64,000 bases of DNA, taken from assembly GCA_964504335.1 (NCBI GenBank), contig CAZDET010000001.1, positions 1-64,000 of the forward strand, written 5' to 3'. Shown piece by piece: positions 36,200 to 44,989 of the stretch. How positions within the stretch are numbered: position 1 is the stretch's first letter; each line of letters starts with the position of its first letter. A program made the translations under genes and the position numbers. The stretch is from CAZDET01 sp964504335 (GTDB taxonomy: Bacteria; Bacteroidota; Bacteroidia; Chitinophagales; Saprospiraceae). Under the pieces are notes generated by a model. It saw only the letters and a list, made by a program, of their open reading frames with translations, searched no databases and had not been told where the DNA came from.

Positions 36200-36209
36200 A
36201 CCAGAGAAG

Positions 36210-37934
36210 CTAAACCGGCATTGATTTCAGATAGACCGTAAAGCGGGCACCCTTTCCGAGGCTACTATCCACTTCGATGTAGCCTCCGTTGCGCCGCACG
36301 ACTTTATTGATGATGCTCAAGCCGATGCCGGTTCCTTCGCGCTCCGCGGTAAGCCGTTTGAAAGGCTGGAAAAGGTGTTGACCGAAGCGCTCCATATCGA
36401 TGCCAATACCATTGTCCTTTATACTTAAGACCACGTAGTCCGTTTCCCGGCGGGCGCTGACGATGACGCGCAGTGATCGCTCGTAGGATCGGTACTTGAT
36501 GGCATTCGCTAACAAGTTATAGCAAACACTCTTCAGATAGGGCTGGATATAACCGAATTCTAATCGGGGAGGCATGTCGACACAAATCGTACCTTTTGCT
36601 TCTTCCAGCATGGGAAACAGCCCATCGATCGTTTCCAACACGATAGCCGACAGATCGACTCGCACGGAACCGGAGCCCGTCTCGCGGGCAAAATCGATTA
36701 AATCGATCATCCCGTTTAGGGTGCGTTCCATGTTGTAAGTAGCCTGCTCCAATTCTTTAAGGATGGAATGGATTTGCTCCGGATCTTCAAGATCTCGGGC
36801 CAGCATCAAGAATCCCTTTATTTGCGTAATCGGTGCCCGCAGGTCGTGGGCGGCGCCATTGACGAAGCTGTCGAGGTAGGAGTTTGCCTCCTGGAGGGCT
36901 TCTTTTTGCGCCTCCAATTCCTCTGACCGGGCCTCCACCTGTTGCTCCAAACTTTCGCTTAGCTCCTTCAGCGCCTGCTCGCTGCGCTTGAGCTCGCTGA
37001 TATCCCGCGTTTTAATGACTACCTCAACCACTTGATCCTCCACCCTCACCGGAAACAGAAGACTTTGCAGCAAAACCTGGTTCCCATCTACGTCCACCAA
37101 TTCCGTGAAGTAATCGACAAACGGTTGCTCGCCGGACATGACCGCCTCGAAAGCATCCGTGGTGTTCTTGATCACTTCCGGTGGCGCAATCTGATACACC
37201 GACTTTCCGATTAACTCCTCCTTTGCCAATCCCAGTAAACTACAGTTGATATCGATCACCGTGCCATCAGTGTCGATCCGCGTCATGGTTTCTTTGCCGT
37301 ACTGGTAGAGGTTTTGATAAATTACCGCCTGCTTACGCAATTGAAGCTGAGCGGAAGCAAGGGCCGTCCGATCGCGGGCAATCAAGAGAAAGCCACTCGT
37401 ATCGTCTTGCCCTTGCTGTAGGGGGACTATTTTAAGGACAAAGTGCCGGGTGGTTCCGGAGGGTTGAGGAATCTCATCGACTACTTCTACAATTTGCCGG
37501 GTACGTCGGGCCTTCTCAAAATGGGCCGTGTAAACCTCGCGGCGATGCCGGGCAACCAGGCGCAGGCAGCTTCTTCCCTCAATAGCTTCTACCGAAGCTC
37601 CATCCGGTAAATGGTTAATGCGCCGGACAGTCAAATCACCATCGATGAGCATTACATGAGCAGCCGCATTGGAAAACAGGATGGAGAATTGATCCTCATA
37701 CTCCTCTGCTTTCCAGGAAGTAGCGCGCAACCGGGCATTGGCCCTGCGAAGTTCGAGCACCTCCGAGCACAACTCCTCGTTGGCATCCCGCAGCTTTTTC
37801 CGAACGGCCTGCCCCACCCTATTCGCTTCCTCCAATCGCCTGGCCAGAAGTTCTTTTTCCAAGCGCTCCTGGTATAACCGATTGCGTAGGGTTCTCAGCT
37901 CATCGGCTGTATCGATCTGCTTAAATAATGGCAT
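36210..37934 (-). CDS. PAS-domain sensor histidine kinase
   Basis: A 574-residue kinase, starting at the ATG at 37934 (MPLFKQIDTADELRTLRN); an upstream GTG at 37955 is less likely. Layout: N-terminal coiled coil (about 10-80), a first PAS-like domain (about 85-190, MLIDGDLTVRRINHLP), a second PAS (about 205-320, TRIDTDGTVIDINCSLLGLA ending VVIKTRDISELKRSE), a linker coiled coil, HisKA with the H-box NGAAHDLRAPITQIKG (His near 361), and HATPase_c with LLANAIKYRS, IKDNGIGIDM and REGTGIGLSI. No membrane segment is seen, so it is a cytoplasmic sensor. No response regulator is adjacent, so it is an orphan. Confidence 0.92.
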   Translation of the reverse strand: MPLFKQIDTADELRTLRNRLYQERLEKELLARRLEEANRVGQAVRKKLRDANEELCSEVLELRRANARLRATSWKAEEYEDQFSILFSNAAAHVMLIDGDLTVRRINHLPDGASVEAIEGRSCLRLVARHRREVYTAHFEKARRTRQIVEVVDEIPQPSGTTRHFVLKIVPLQQGQDDTSGFLLIARDRTALASAQLQLRKQAVIYQNLYQYGKETMTRIDTDGTVIDINCSLLGLAKEELIGKSVYQIAPPEVIKNTTDAFEAVMSGEQPFVDYFTELVDVDGNQVLLQSLLFPVRVEDQVVEVVIKTRDISELKRSEQALKELSESLEQQVEARSEELEAQKEALQEANSYLDSFVNGAAHDLRAPITQIKGFLMLARDLEDPEQIHSILKELEQATYNMERTLNGMIDLIDFARETGSGSVRVDLSAIVLETIDGLFPMLEEAKGTICVDMPPRLEFGYIQPYLKSVCYNLLANAIKYRSYERSLRVIVSARRETDYVVLSIKDNGIGIDMERFGQHLFQPFKRLTAEREGTGIGLSIINKVVRRNGGYIEVDSSLGKGARFTVYLKSMPV

Positions 37935-38026
37935 AGTATCAATAGGACCTTTCACGATTCAAAACAACAAAATAATCCGCCCCTGACAAGTCGGAAAACG
38001 GATGGATTGTGACAGGCTATTCCTTT

Positions 38027-39220
38027 CTAAATGATGCGACGGGCCGTGGTAGAAGTCCCAAATTGAAAAGAAGCCGGCTCCTGCCCTTCCAAATGCTCGA
38101 GCAACACCAGCCCGGGGGATTTCCCTACTTCCAGACTGCCCAGCCGGTCTGCATACCCCAAAGCCGCCGCACCATTCAGGGTTGCCCACCGCAACAAGGT
38201 CGCAAAGGGCACATAGCTCTGATACCGGGCGATCGTTTTGAGTTCTTCCAGGATGGATAGTTGCCAGTTGGAGGTGAGGCTATCGGTTCCAATCGTGACA
38301 TTTGCGTTTGTGTTAAGGAAACGCTGGTAATGCGGCAGGCGATTTTCGATATACAGATTTGCGTTGGGGCAAGTGGCCCAGTAAACCCCATTCTGCCCCC
38401 ACGCCTGCGCAGCCAGGATATCGGCCTCGGTCGTCATCGTATTATGCACAAATAGGGTCCGGCAGGTAGGGTCCATCTGGTCCATTGCGTAATAGATGGA
38501 AGGTTTCCCGATGGGCTCGAAGTGGTCGGGCGCGACGTTGAAATGCCTGAAGAAATCCGGAAAGCTCCCACCGCCGGTTTGGAAGAGCACATTCTCCTCA
38601 GCCGTTTCCTGATTGTGGATGCTCACCGTTCCCGACGGATCATTGAGTGCATTGATTTTTTGAAACAGGGACGGAGACACGGTGTAGGGAGCATGAGGAA
38701 CCGCCTGTTTGCGGTTGTTGCCCAAATCGGATTGCCCTTCGTATACCACGCGATAATCTGCAAACGTCTTTTCGGCCCAGGCATCGTGCATGAAATCGAA
38801 CATCTCTACGAAGGTGTAGTAGTCGATTGGGCTGCCGCCCTTTATGGCCGCGGTATCCAGCTTATTGCTGATATCTCCCACCGCCTGAATACCCGCGACG
38901 TACATCGCGCGATCCGCTTCCTCGATGGCTGCATCAATCTCCTCCTGCGGTACCTCCCGCAACGAAACGACCGCTTTTAGAAAGGGCAATAAGGTAGTAC
39001 CCGTATCGACCCGCCCCCGCAGATGCGACAGCTCCAGATGGCAGTGCGTATTAATAAATCCCGGGATCAAAACGCCCTGGTAGAATTCCACGGAAGCGGA
39101 ATCGTGCTCTTTGAGGGGTTCGATTGCTGCAATGCGGTGCTCCGAATCCATAATGAGCACCTGCTCCTGCATCGGGTCCTGATGAATGGGAAATAGATAA
39201 TCGGCCGTAATTTTGCGCAT
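38027..39220 (-). CDS. Amidohydrolase family protein (possible aminodeoxyfutalosine deaminase)
   Basis: A 397-residue metal-dependent hydrolase of the amidohydrolase superfamily, starting at the ATG at 39220 (MRKITADYLFPIHQDPMQEQ). Metal ligands: His59 and His61 in FINTHCHLELSHL, His in AVPHAPYTVS, His in VSIHNQETAEEN, and Asp in VTIGTDSLTSN. The type resembles chlorohydrolase/deaminase enzymes (TrzN, SsnA, MqnX). In menaquinone-using Bacteroidota, a related protein acts as aminodeoxyfutalosine deaminase. No mqn genes are adjacent, so this stays a suggestion. Divergent from rfbD with only 41 bp between. Confidence 0.82.
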   Translation of the reverse strand: MRKITADYLFPIHQDPMQEQVLIMDSEHRIAAIEPLKEHDSASVEFYQGVLIPGFINTHCHLELSHLRGRVDTGTTLLPFLKAVVSLREVPQEEIDAAIEEADRAMYVAGIQAVGDISNKLDTAAIKGGSPIDYYTFVEMFDFMHDAWAEKTFADYRVVYEGQSDLGNNRKQAVPHAPYTVSPSLFQKINALNDPSGTVSIHNQETAEENVLFQTGGGSFPDFFRHFNVAPDHFEPIGKPSIYYAMDQMDPTCRTLFVHNTMTTEADILAAQAWGQNGVYWATCPNANLYIENRLPHYQRFLNTNANVTIGTDSLTSNWQLSILEELKTIARYQSYVPFATLLRWATLNGAAALGYADRLGSLEVGKSPGLVLLEHLEGQEPASFQFGTSTTARRII

Positions 39221-39261
39221 AGTCTGACAATTGTGGGGACGGAATTTACGTAAATATCCAT

Positions 39262-40149
39262 ATGTCAACTATTCTCGTAACCGGCGCCGGCGGTCAGGTC
39301 GGCCAGGAGTGCCGCGCACTCCAATCAAACTTTCCGGAGTTTCAATTTCACTACGCCTCCAGAGCGGAACTCGACATCGCCGATCGGCAAGCCATCACTG
39401 CTATGCTGGAGGATATCCGACCGGATTACGTCGTTAATTGCGCGGCGTATACGGCGGTAGACCGAGCGGAGAGCGAACCGCAGGAAGCATTTCGCATCAA
39501 TGAAACTGCCGCGGGACATCTCGCCTACGCCTGCCGCGGAGCCGGTTGTCACCTCATTCATTTCAGCACTGATTACGTCTATCGCAACGATCTGAATCGC
39601 CCGCTGCGCGAAACGGATGCGCTCGATCCCATTGGTGCCTACGCCGCTTCCAAGTTGGCGGGTGAGCTCGCCATCCGTCAGCAGCTGCCACAATCGACGA
39701 TTATTCGGACATCCTGGATCTACTCCAATTTTGGACACAACTTTTACAAAACGATGCAACGCCTCGGCCGCGAACGCTCCGAGCTGCGCGTGGTGTACGA
39801 CCAAGTAGGAACCCCCACCTACGCCCGGGATCTCGTCCGAACCGTCCTCCACATGATTCAGGCCGTCGAATCGGATAGCGTCGACCGGGCGCATCTTCGC
39901 GGAATTTTCAATTTCAGCAACGAGGGCGTCACCAGCTGGTACGATTTCACCTTAGCCATCCTCGAATTATTGGATATCAACTGCCGGGTACACGCCATCG
40001 AGAGCAAAGATTTCCCAAGCGCCGCCGAACGCCCCCACTTCAGCGTATTGAACAAAGAGAAAATCAAATCCACCTTCGGGCTGCACATCGATCACTGGCG
40101 CGCCGCCCTGGAACGCTGCCTCAAAGATGGTGAGGTGGTAAGGTGGTGA
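39262..40149 (+). CDS. rfbD: dTDP-4-dehydrorhamnose reductase
   Basis: A 295-residue extended SDR enzyme that reduces dTDP-4-dehydro-L-rhamnose to dTDP-L-rhamnose. NAD(P)-binding VTGAGGQVGQECRAL is at 5-20, VVNCAAYTAVDRAESEPQEA is the family mark, FSTDYVYRNDLNRPLRETD follows, YAASKLAGE supplies the catalytic YxxxK, and YDQVGTPTYARDLVR identifies RmlD. rmlA, rmlB and rmlC are not in the window. The last codons (DGEVVRW) are written in a GGTGAGGTGGTAAGGTGGTGA simple repeat that runs into the intergenic space, an oddity noted separately. Confidence 0.92.
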   Translation: MSTILVTGAGGQVGQECRALQSNFPEFQFHYASRAELDIADRQAITAMLEDIRPDYVVNCAAYTAVDRAESEPQEAFRINETAAGHLAYACRGAGCHLIHFSTDYVYRNDLNRPLRETDALDPIGAYAASKLAGELAIRQQLPQSTIIRTSWIYSNFGHNFYKTMQRLGRERSELRVVYDQVGTPTYARDLVRTVLHMIQAVESDSVDRAHLRGIFNFSNEGVTSWYDFTLAILELLDINCRVHAIESKDFPSAAERPHFSVLNKEKIKSTFGLHIDHWRAALERCLKDGEVVRW

Positions 40150-40178
40150 GGTGGACCAAAAGACCAAAGTACCAAACT
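40126..40178. repeat. GGTGAGGTGG simple repeat plus inverted TGGTACTTTGG unit
   Basis: From 40129 to 40154 the sequence is a (GGTGAGGTGGTAA)-type simple repeat that covers the rfbD stop codon. At 40156-40174 it continues into CCAAAAGACCAAAGTACCA, the complement of TGGTACTTTGGTCTTTTGG. This differs by one base from the 19-mer flanking the assembly gap at 55331 and 55450. Confidence 0.65.
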
Positions 40179-40221
40179 ATCTTCCCTACAAGGTATTTCC
40201 ATTGGTGTAAAAGCGAAAAAC

Positions 40222-40842
40222 ATGTTTACTGGAATTATAGAGACCTTCGGGCACATCGAACGGTTGGAAACTGAAGGGAGTAACGTGCACGTGACGATCC
40301 GCAGCGACATTAGCAAGGAGCTAAAAGTGGATCAGAGTTTGGCCCACGACGGCATCTGCCTGACGGTCGTGGAGGTAGTAGGCGAAACCCATACCGTAAC
40401 GGCCGTACGCGAGACGCTCGAGCGCACCCGCCTGGGGGACTGGAAGAAAGGGCAACTCGTCAATCTGGAGCGCGCCATGCGTTCGGACGGCCGCCTGGAC
40501 GGGCACATCGTACAGGGGCACGTCGATACTACCGGCACCTGCGAATCGATCGAAGAAGCAGGCGGAAGCTGGTATTTCCGTTTTCGGTACGCGCCAAAGC
40601 CCGATTACTTGCTTGTAGACAAGGGAAGCATTTGCATCAACGGCGTCAGCCTGACGGTAGTTGAACCTACAACAGATACTTTTTCGGTGGCTATCATTCC
40701 CTACACCTACGAGCATACCAACTTCAGGCAAATGCACGTAGGCGATCGCGTCAATTTGGAATTCGATGTTATTGGTAAGTACATTGCCCGTCACCTTGCT
40801 GCCTACACTCAGCAATTGGCCGGTCAATTGGGAGGCCATTGA
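40222..40842 (+). CDS. ribE: Riboflavin synthase, alpha subunit
   Basis: A 206-residue enzyme that converts two 6,7-dimethyl-8-ribityllumazine molecules to riboflavin. It has the two homologous lumazine-binding domains of the family: MFTGIIETFGHIERLE (1-16), SLAHDGICLTVVEVVGETHT and the second copy DKGSICINGVSLTVVEPTTD (about 133-152), plus DGHIVQGHVDTTG and the EHTNFRQMHVGDRVNLEFDV end. Length is normal. The stop overlaps the start of the next gene (TTGA), so the two are translationally coupled. Confidence 0.96.
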   Translation: MFTGIIETFGHIERLETEGSNVHVTIRSDISKELKVDQSLAHDGICLTVVEVVGETHTVTAVRETLERTRLGDWKKGQLVNLERAMRSDGRLDGHIVQGHVDTTGTCESIEEAGGSWYFRFRYAPKPDYLLVDKGSICINGVSLTVVEPTTDTFSVAIIPYTYEHTNFRQMHVGDRVNLEFDVIGKYIARHLAAYTQQLAGQLGGH

Positions 40843-41954
40843 ACATCCTCATTGCGACCGATTCCTTCAAAGGCAGTTTGCCGGCCGTAGCCGTCTGTGC
40901 CGCGTTGGCCCGCGGGCTGGAAGCGGCGGGCCACCACTGCGAACAGCTTCCACTTGCCGATGGCGGCGAGGGGAGCCTGCGGGCACTGACCACTGCGCTG
41001 GGAGGCCACTTCGAGGAGGCAACCGTCCGCGACCCGCTCGGACGGCCACACACTGCCCGGTTTGGCATTTCGGCCGACGGGCAGGCAGCCGTGGTGGAAA
41101 TGGCTGAGGCGTCCGGCCTGGAACAGCTCGCCGCAGCAGAACGCAACCCACTCCAAACCACCACCTACGGAACCGGCGAACTCATCCTGGCGGCACTCCG
41201 CCGGGGGGTACAGCGCATTTACCTCTGTCTTGGAGGTAGCGCTACCCACGACCTGGGGATGGGCATGGCTTCCGCCCTCGGCTACCGGTTTTACGACGTA
41301 GCCGGACAAACCCTGGCGGGGATCGGTTACAACCTGGGCCAGGTCGCTCAGATCGATGACTTTCGCTTATTTGTCGATTCCAAAGAATTCGAATTAATTG
41401 CGCTAACCGACGTGACCAATCCGCTGATCGGCTCCGCCCGCGTGTATGCTCCACAAAAAGGAGCGGATGAGGCAACGGTAGCACGTTTAGAAGCAGGTAC
41501 CAAACACCTGGCCGGTTTATTGGAGCAGCACTTTCACTTATCGCTAACCGATTTGGAAGGCGGCGGTGCCGCCGGCGGGATGGGAGCAGGGGCAGTGGCC
41601 TTCCTGGGCGGGCGGCTACTTCCCGGTGCCGCTACGCTGCTCGACCTGATTGGCTTCAAAACCGCCGCACGGGAAGTCGATCTGGTGCTGACCGGAGAAG
41701 GCGCCCTCGACCAACAAACCCTGCATGGCAAATTAATCCAGTCCGTTTGCAACCAGGCCCATGCCGTTCAGACTCCCGTCGTCGCTTGCTGCGGAAAATT
41801 AGACCTCTCCAAAGAGGCACTCGAAGCACTCGGTTTAACCGCTGCCTTCTCGATCAGCCACGGCCCCGAACTATTGACCACCGCTCTAAAAAATACCGAA
41901 CAATATTTGGAAAGTTTCGGATTCAATTTGGGAAAATTTCTATCTGTTTGCTGA
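40839..41954 (+). CDS. Glycerate kinase (GlxK/GarK family)
   Basis: A 371-residue kinase of the type that makes 2-phosphoglycerate from D-glycerate. Motifs: ILIATDSFKGSLPAVAVCAA at the N-terminus, LPLADGGEGSLRALTTALGG, TTYGTGELILAALRRGVQRI, CLGGSATHDLGMGMASALGY, LTDVTNPLIGSARVYAPQKG, GGGAAGGMGAGAVAFLGGRL and LTGEGALDQQTLHGKL. The frame begins with TTG at 40839 overlapping the ribE stop (TTGA); no in-frame ATG lies close enough to keep the MNILIATDSF N-terminus. Coupling with ribE looks positional, not metabolic. An AGCCC-hairpin follows the gene. Confidence 0.92.
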   Translation: MNILIATDSFKGSLPAVAVCAALARGLEAAGHHCEQLPLADGGEGSLRALTTALGGHFEEATVRDPLGRPHTARFGISADGQAAVVEMAEASGLEQLAAAERNPLQTTTYGTGELILAALRRGVQRIYLCLGGSATHDLGMGMASALGYRFYDVAGQTLAGIGYNLGQVAQIDDFRLFVDSKEFELIALTDVTNPLIGSARVYAPQKGADEATVARLEAGTKHLAGLLEQHFHLSLTDLEGGGAAGGMGAGAVAFLGGRLLPGAATLLDLIGFKTAAREVDLVLTGEGALDQQTLHGKLIQSVCNQAHAVQTPVVACCGKLDLSKEALEALGLTAAFSISHGPELLTTALKNTEQYLESFGFNLGKFLSVC

Positions 41955-41969
41955 ATCCTTTTCGATTTC

Positions 41970-41997
41970 CTGGTAGTATACCAGCCCCGTAAGGGCT
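41970..41997 (+). terminator. Weak hairpins after the glycerate kinase gene
   Basis: CTGGTA-gta-TACCAG (41970-41984) partly overlaps AGCCC-cgtaa-GGGCT (41983-41997). A short T-run (GGATTTTTG) follows 7 nt later. It is possibly a terminator of the ribE-glycerate kinase unit, but the T-tract is displaced. Confidence 0.35.
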
Positions 41998-42185
41998 AAT
42001 TGGATTTTTGCACGATTATTGGTACTCCATTTCTAACCTCCCCACCTCCCCCACTTTCCTCGCCACACTTATCCAATTGCAAATCAGATAATTTCACTGA
42101 CGATTCACCCAAATTGCAAGACCTTTGGTTTTGCGGTGTGTAGAGCAATCTACCATATTCCGCTATATTAGGGCCATTCAGATTA

Positions 42186-43856
42186 ATGGCTCAATCTTGG
42201 ATTATGGCATTCCTTACCACATGTGATCGTTGGTGGCATTACTCGCGCAAGCGGGTTCACTTTAGTTTACTACTAATGGTCATTTTCGGAACAATCGGGC
42301 TGAATGCCTGTAGAAAAGCCCCACAAACGGATGTTCAATACGTCGAGAACAAGCAGTTCCTGCCACCGGACCAACGCTTCGGAGAGCTTTTCGAACAAGT
42401 ACAGTTGCAGCAGGTATTCGAAGACGGTAAAACCTTCGTGGATGTCATCCCCAAATATCCGACCGATCAGATAATGGCCAACTTCCAGATAGCCAAGGAG
42501 CGGGCCGACTTCGACCTGCGTACCTTCGTGCTGGACCACTTCAAAATGCCACCCACCTACGCCACTGATTTCGAGAGCAATACCGACCGCACCATCCAGG
42601 AGCACATCGAGGCGCTTTGGCCCGTCCTCACCCGGCCACCCGATTCCATTACCAAGGGCAGTCTGATTCCTCTGCCCAACTCCTATGTGGTACCCGGGGG
42701 GCGCTTTCGCGAAATCTACTATTGGGATAGTTACTTCACGATGCTGGGGCTCCGGGCATCTGGCGAAATCGATCTGATGGAATCGATGGTACGCAACTTT
42801 GCCCACCTCATCGATACCCTCGGATTTATTCCGAACGGTAACCGCACCTACTACCTCACTCGCTCCCAGCCGCCCTTCTTTGCCCGCATGGTGCACTTGC
42901 TGGCCGATACCAAGAACGACTCTTCCATCCTGGTAGATTATCTGCCTCAACTGCGCGCCGAGTACGATTGGTGGATGGATGGCAGTGCCACGGATTCGGC
43001 CGACCTACACGTGGTGCGGATGCCCGACGGCAGTCTGCTCAACCGCTACTACGACCGCGGCGATTACCCCAGAGCCGAAAGCTACCGCGAAGACTTGGAA
43101 ACCGCCGAAGCGTCTGACCGGCCGGCCCCCGAAGTATACCGGCACCTGCGCTCCGGTGCCGAAAGCGGCTGGGATTACAGTAGCCGCTGGCTGGCCGACG
43201 GCCAAAACCTATCCACGATCGAAACCACGGATATTCTACCCGTCGACCTCAATGCGTTGTTGTACGACATAGAGCGCATCCTGGCTACTGCCTATGCCCT
43301 CCAGGGAAATGCCGAAGAAGCCGATGCCTTTACTGAAGCTGCAACCCGTCGGCGGACAGCAATCAACACCTACGGCTGGGACGCCGAGAAAGGATTGTTC
43401 CAGGATTATCACTGGAAAAATGCTGCGTTTACCAACCGACTTTCGCTGGCTGCTGTATTTCCACTTTTCTTCGAATTAGCTACACCCGAGCAGGCACGCG
43501 CCACCGCTATTGCCATCGAGCGCGATTTTCTTAAAGCGGGCGGCGTCGTTAGCACTCTCGAAGAAACCGGCCAGCAATGGGACGCCCCCAACGGCTGGCC
43601 CCCGCTACAATGGATAACTATCCAGGGGCTGCGCAATTACGGCTTCGACGACCTGGCGGACCGAATCGCCTACCGCTGGACAACCCTCAACACGAAGGTG
43701 TACAACAACGTGGGCAAGATGGTCGAAAAATACAACGTCATCGATACCACCCTCCTCGCCGGCGGCGGCGAGTATCCCGTACAGGACGGCTTCGGCTGGT
43801 CGAACGGGGTACTGATGGGAGTTTTGAAGGCTGAAGCTCCGGCAGTGGTGAAGTGA
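42186..43856 (+). CDS. treA: Trehalase (GH37), predicted lipoprotein
   Basis: A 556-residue alpha,alpha-trehalase of family GH37 that splits trehalose to two glucose. Trehalase signature 1 is PGGRFREIYYWDSY near residue 170 and signature 2 is QWDAPNGWPPLQ near 463. The middle PNGNRTYYLTRSQPPFFARM is also characteristic. The long N-terminus contains HFSLLLMVIFGTIGLNAC, where L-N-A-C is a plausible lipobox (Cys at about 39), so the enzyme is probably membrane-anchored on the periplasmic side. Start at the ATG at 42186; ATG 42204 is an alternative. It is followed 60 bp later by an aldose 1-epimerase, matching the need to interconvert the glucose anomers it releases. Confidence 0.93.
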   Translation: MAQSWIMAFLTTCDRWWHYSRKRVHFSLLLMVIFGTIGLNACRKAPQTDVQYVENKQFLPPDQRFGELFEQVQLQQVFEDGKTFVDVIPKYPTDQIMANFQIAKERADFDLRTFVLDHFKMPPTYATDFESNTDRTIQEHIEALWPVLTRPPDSITKGSLIPLPNSYVVPGGRFREIYYWDSYFTMLGLRASGEIDLMESMVRNFAHLIDTLGFIPNGNRTYYLTRSQPPFFARMVHLLADTKNDSSILVDYLPQLRAEYDWWMDGSATDSADLHVVRMPDGSLLNRYYDRGDYPRAESYREDLETAEASDRPAPEVYRHLRSGAESGWDYSSRWLADGQNLSTIETTDILPVDLNALLYDIERILATAYALQGNAEEADAFTEAATRRRTAINTYGWDAEKGLFQDYHWKNAAFTNRLSLAAVFPLFFELATPEQARATAIAIERDFLKAGGVVSTLEETGQQWDAPNGWPPLQWITIQGLRNYGFDDLADRIAYRWTTLNTKVYNNVGKMVEKYNVIDTTLLAGGGEYPVQDGFGWSNGVLMGVLKAEAPAVVK

Positions 43857-43916
43857 GATTAACGTATTACCGATTGCCTACGGCAATCGATTAACACATT
43901 AAAGCATTCCTCCCCC

Positions 43917-44843
43917 ATGTTCTCCTCCCAAAAATCCACTTTCGGTCCCTACACGCGCTACGATGTTGCCGACCAATCCGGGGAGTTCCAACTGAGCTTC
44001 CTCCTCGAACGCGGCGCCATGTTGCTGCAGGTGCGCCTGAACGGGATGAATACCCTCGATGGCTATACCACCCCCGAAGAGGTCGATTTTAACCGATGGG
44101 CCAAAAGCGGCCTGCTGTTTCCCTTTCCCAACCGACTGGAAGACGGCGCCTACACGTGGCAGGGCGTTCGCTATCAATTCGACTGCAACGATGCCGAACG
44201 CCATAACGCCCTGCACGGCTTTGCCATGGAATACGCCTTCGAGCTTACGACCGAATCCTTCACGGAGGAGGAGGCGCTCGTCGAATGCCGCTGGCAATAT
44301 GCAGGAGACCACCCCGCCTACCCGTTCCCCTGCGACTTAAGCGTTCAGTACCGAATGCATCGGGAGCACGGGTTCAGCATCGCAATATCGGTCACAAACC
44401 GCTTCACACATCCCATCCCCGTCGGGATCGGCTACCATCCCTACTTCGTCGTAAGCGACTCGATCGACACGGCCACCCTGGAAGTGCCCCCCGTGCAACT
44501 GATCGGCGTCAATGAGCGCATGATCCCCACCGGGAAACGCTACGACTACGACCTATTCCAGGTCCCCCGCCCCATCCGCTCGGAAGTGCTCGACAACTGC
44601 TTTTTGCTGGCTTCCCCTTCCGAAAGAACCACCATCCACCTATCCGGTGAACGATATTCCCTCCACTTCTGGCAAGAAACCGCCCGCTTTCCCTACGCCC
44701 AACTGTTCACCCATCCTGATCGCCACGCGCTAGCTATCGAGCCCATGAGTTGCAACGTAAATGCCTTCAATAATGGCGATGGGCTCCTCCAGCTAGCCCC
44801 GGAAGCCTCCTGGAGCGGACGATTTGGCTGGACGGCCGCATAA
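43917..44843 (+). CDS. Aldose 1-epimerase family protein
   Basis: A 308-residue galactose-mutarotase-like protein that interconverts alpha and beta anomers of hexoses. Family residues: His in HNALHGFAMEY, the second His block GIGYHPYFVV, and the catalytic Glu in LAIEPMSCNVNAFN. The N-terminal GLLFPFPNRLEDGAYTWQG is also typical. The start is the ATG at 43917. No signal peptide, so cytoplasmic. It sits 60 bp downstream of trehalase on the same strand, consistent with a trehalose/glucose unit. The spacer carries a short simple repeat (GATTGCC...GGCAATC). Confidence 0.88.
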   Translation: MFSSQKSTFGPYTRYDVADQSGEFQLSFLLERGAMLLQVRLNGMNTLDGYTTPEEVDFNRWAKSGLLFPFPNRLEDGAYTWQGVRYQFDCNDAERHNALHGFAMEYAFELTTESFTEEEALVECRWQYAGDHPAYPFPCDLSVQYRMHREHGFSIAISVTNRFTHPIPVGIGYHPYFVVSDSIDTATLEVPPVQLIGVNERMIPTGKRYDYDLFQVPRPIRSEVLDNCFLLASPSERTTIHLSGERYSLHFWQETARFPYAQLFTHPDRHALAIEPMSCNVNAFNNGDGLLQLAPEASWSGRFGWTAA

Positions 44844-44859
44844 ATCCCCAAGCTCTCTA

Positions 44860-44916
44860 GCGCCATATTGTCACCAAAAAAGGTGTGGCAAACCAAGACA
44901 ACTGCCAATATGGCGC
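44860..44916 (+). promoter_or_regulatory. Inverted pair of GCGCCATATTGnCA elements upstream of hsp20
   Basis: GCGCCATATTG at 44860-44870 has its perfect complement CAATATGGCGC at 44906-44916, 35 bp apart. Extended, each arm reads GCGCCATATTG(T/G)CA, one mismatch in 14. The second arm ends 11 bp before a sigma-54-type promoter, so these look like binding sites for an activator. An inner CACC-AAAAAA-GGTG hairpin lies between the arms. Confidence 0.6.
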
Positions 44917-44927
44917 AAAACATGCGC

Positions 44928-44943
44928 TGGCACAGATTCTGCA
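44928..44943 (+). promoter_or_regulatory. Sigma-54-type (-24/-12) promoter for hsp20
   Basis: TGGCACAGATTCTGCA matches the sigma-54 consensus TGGCACGNNNNTTGCA with two mismatches. It keeps the essential GG and GC dinucleotides exactly 12 bp apart (44929-44930 and 44941-44942). Transcription would start near 44954, about 36 nt before the hsp20 ATG at 44990. Confidence 0.6.
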
Positions 44944-44989
44944 TACCTAAAAGTGAATAACCCAATATTTCACTTCAAAAACAGATCGC

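Noticed and set aside
40139..40178. Phase-variable tract controlling rfbD
   Set aside because: The repeat is at the very 3' end and imperfect; slippage would change only the last residues, not expression.
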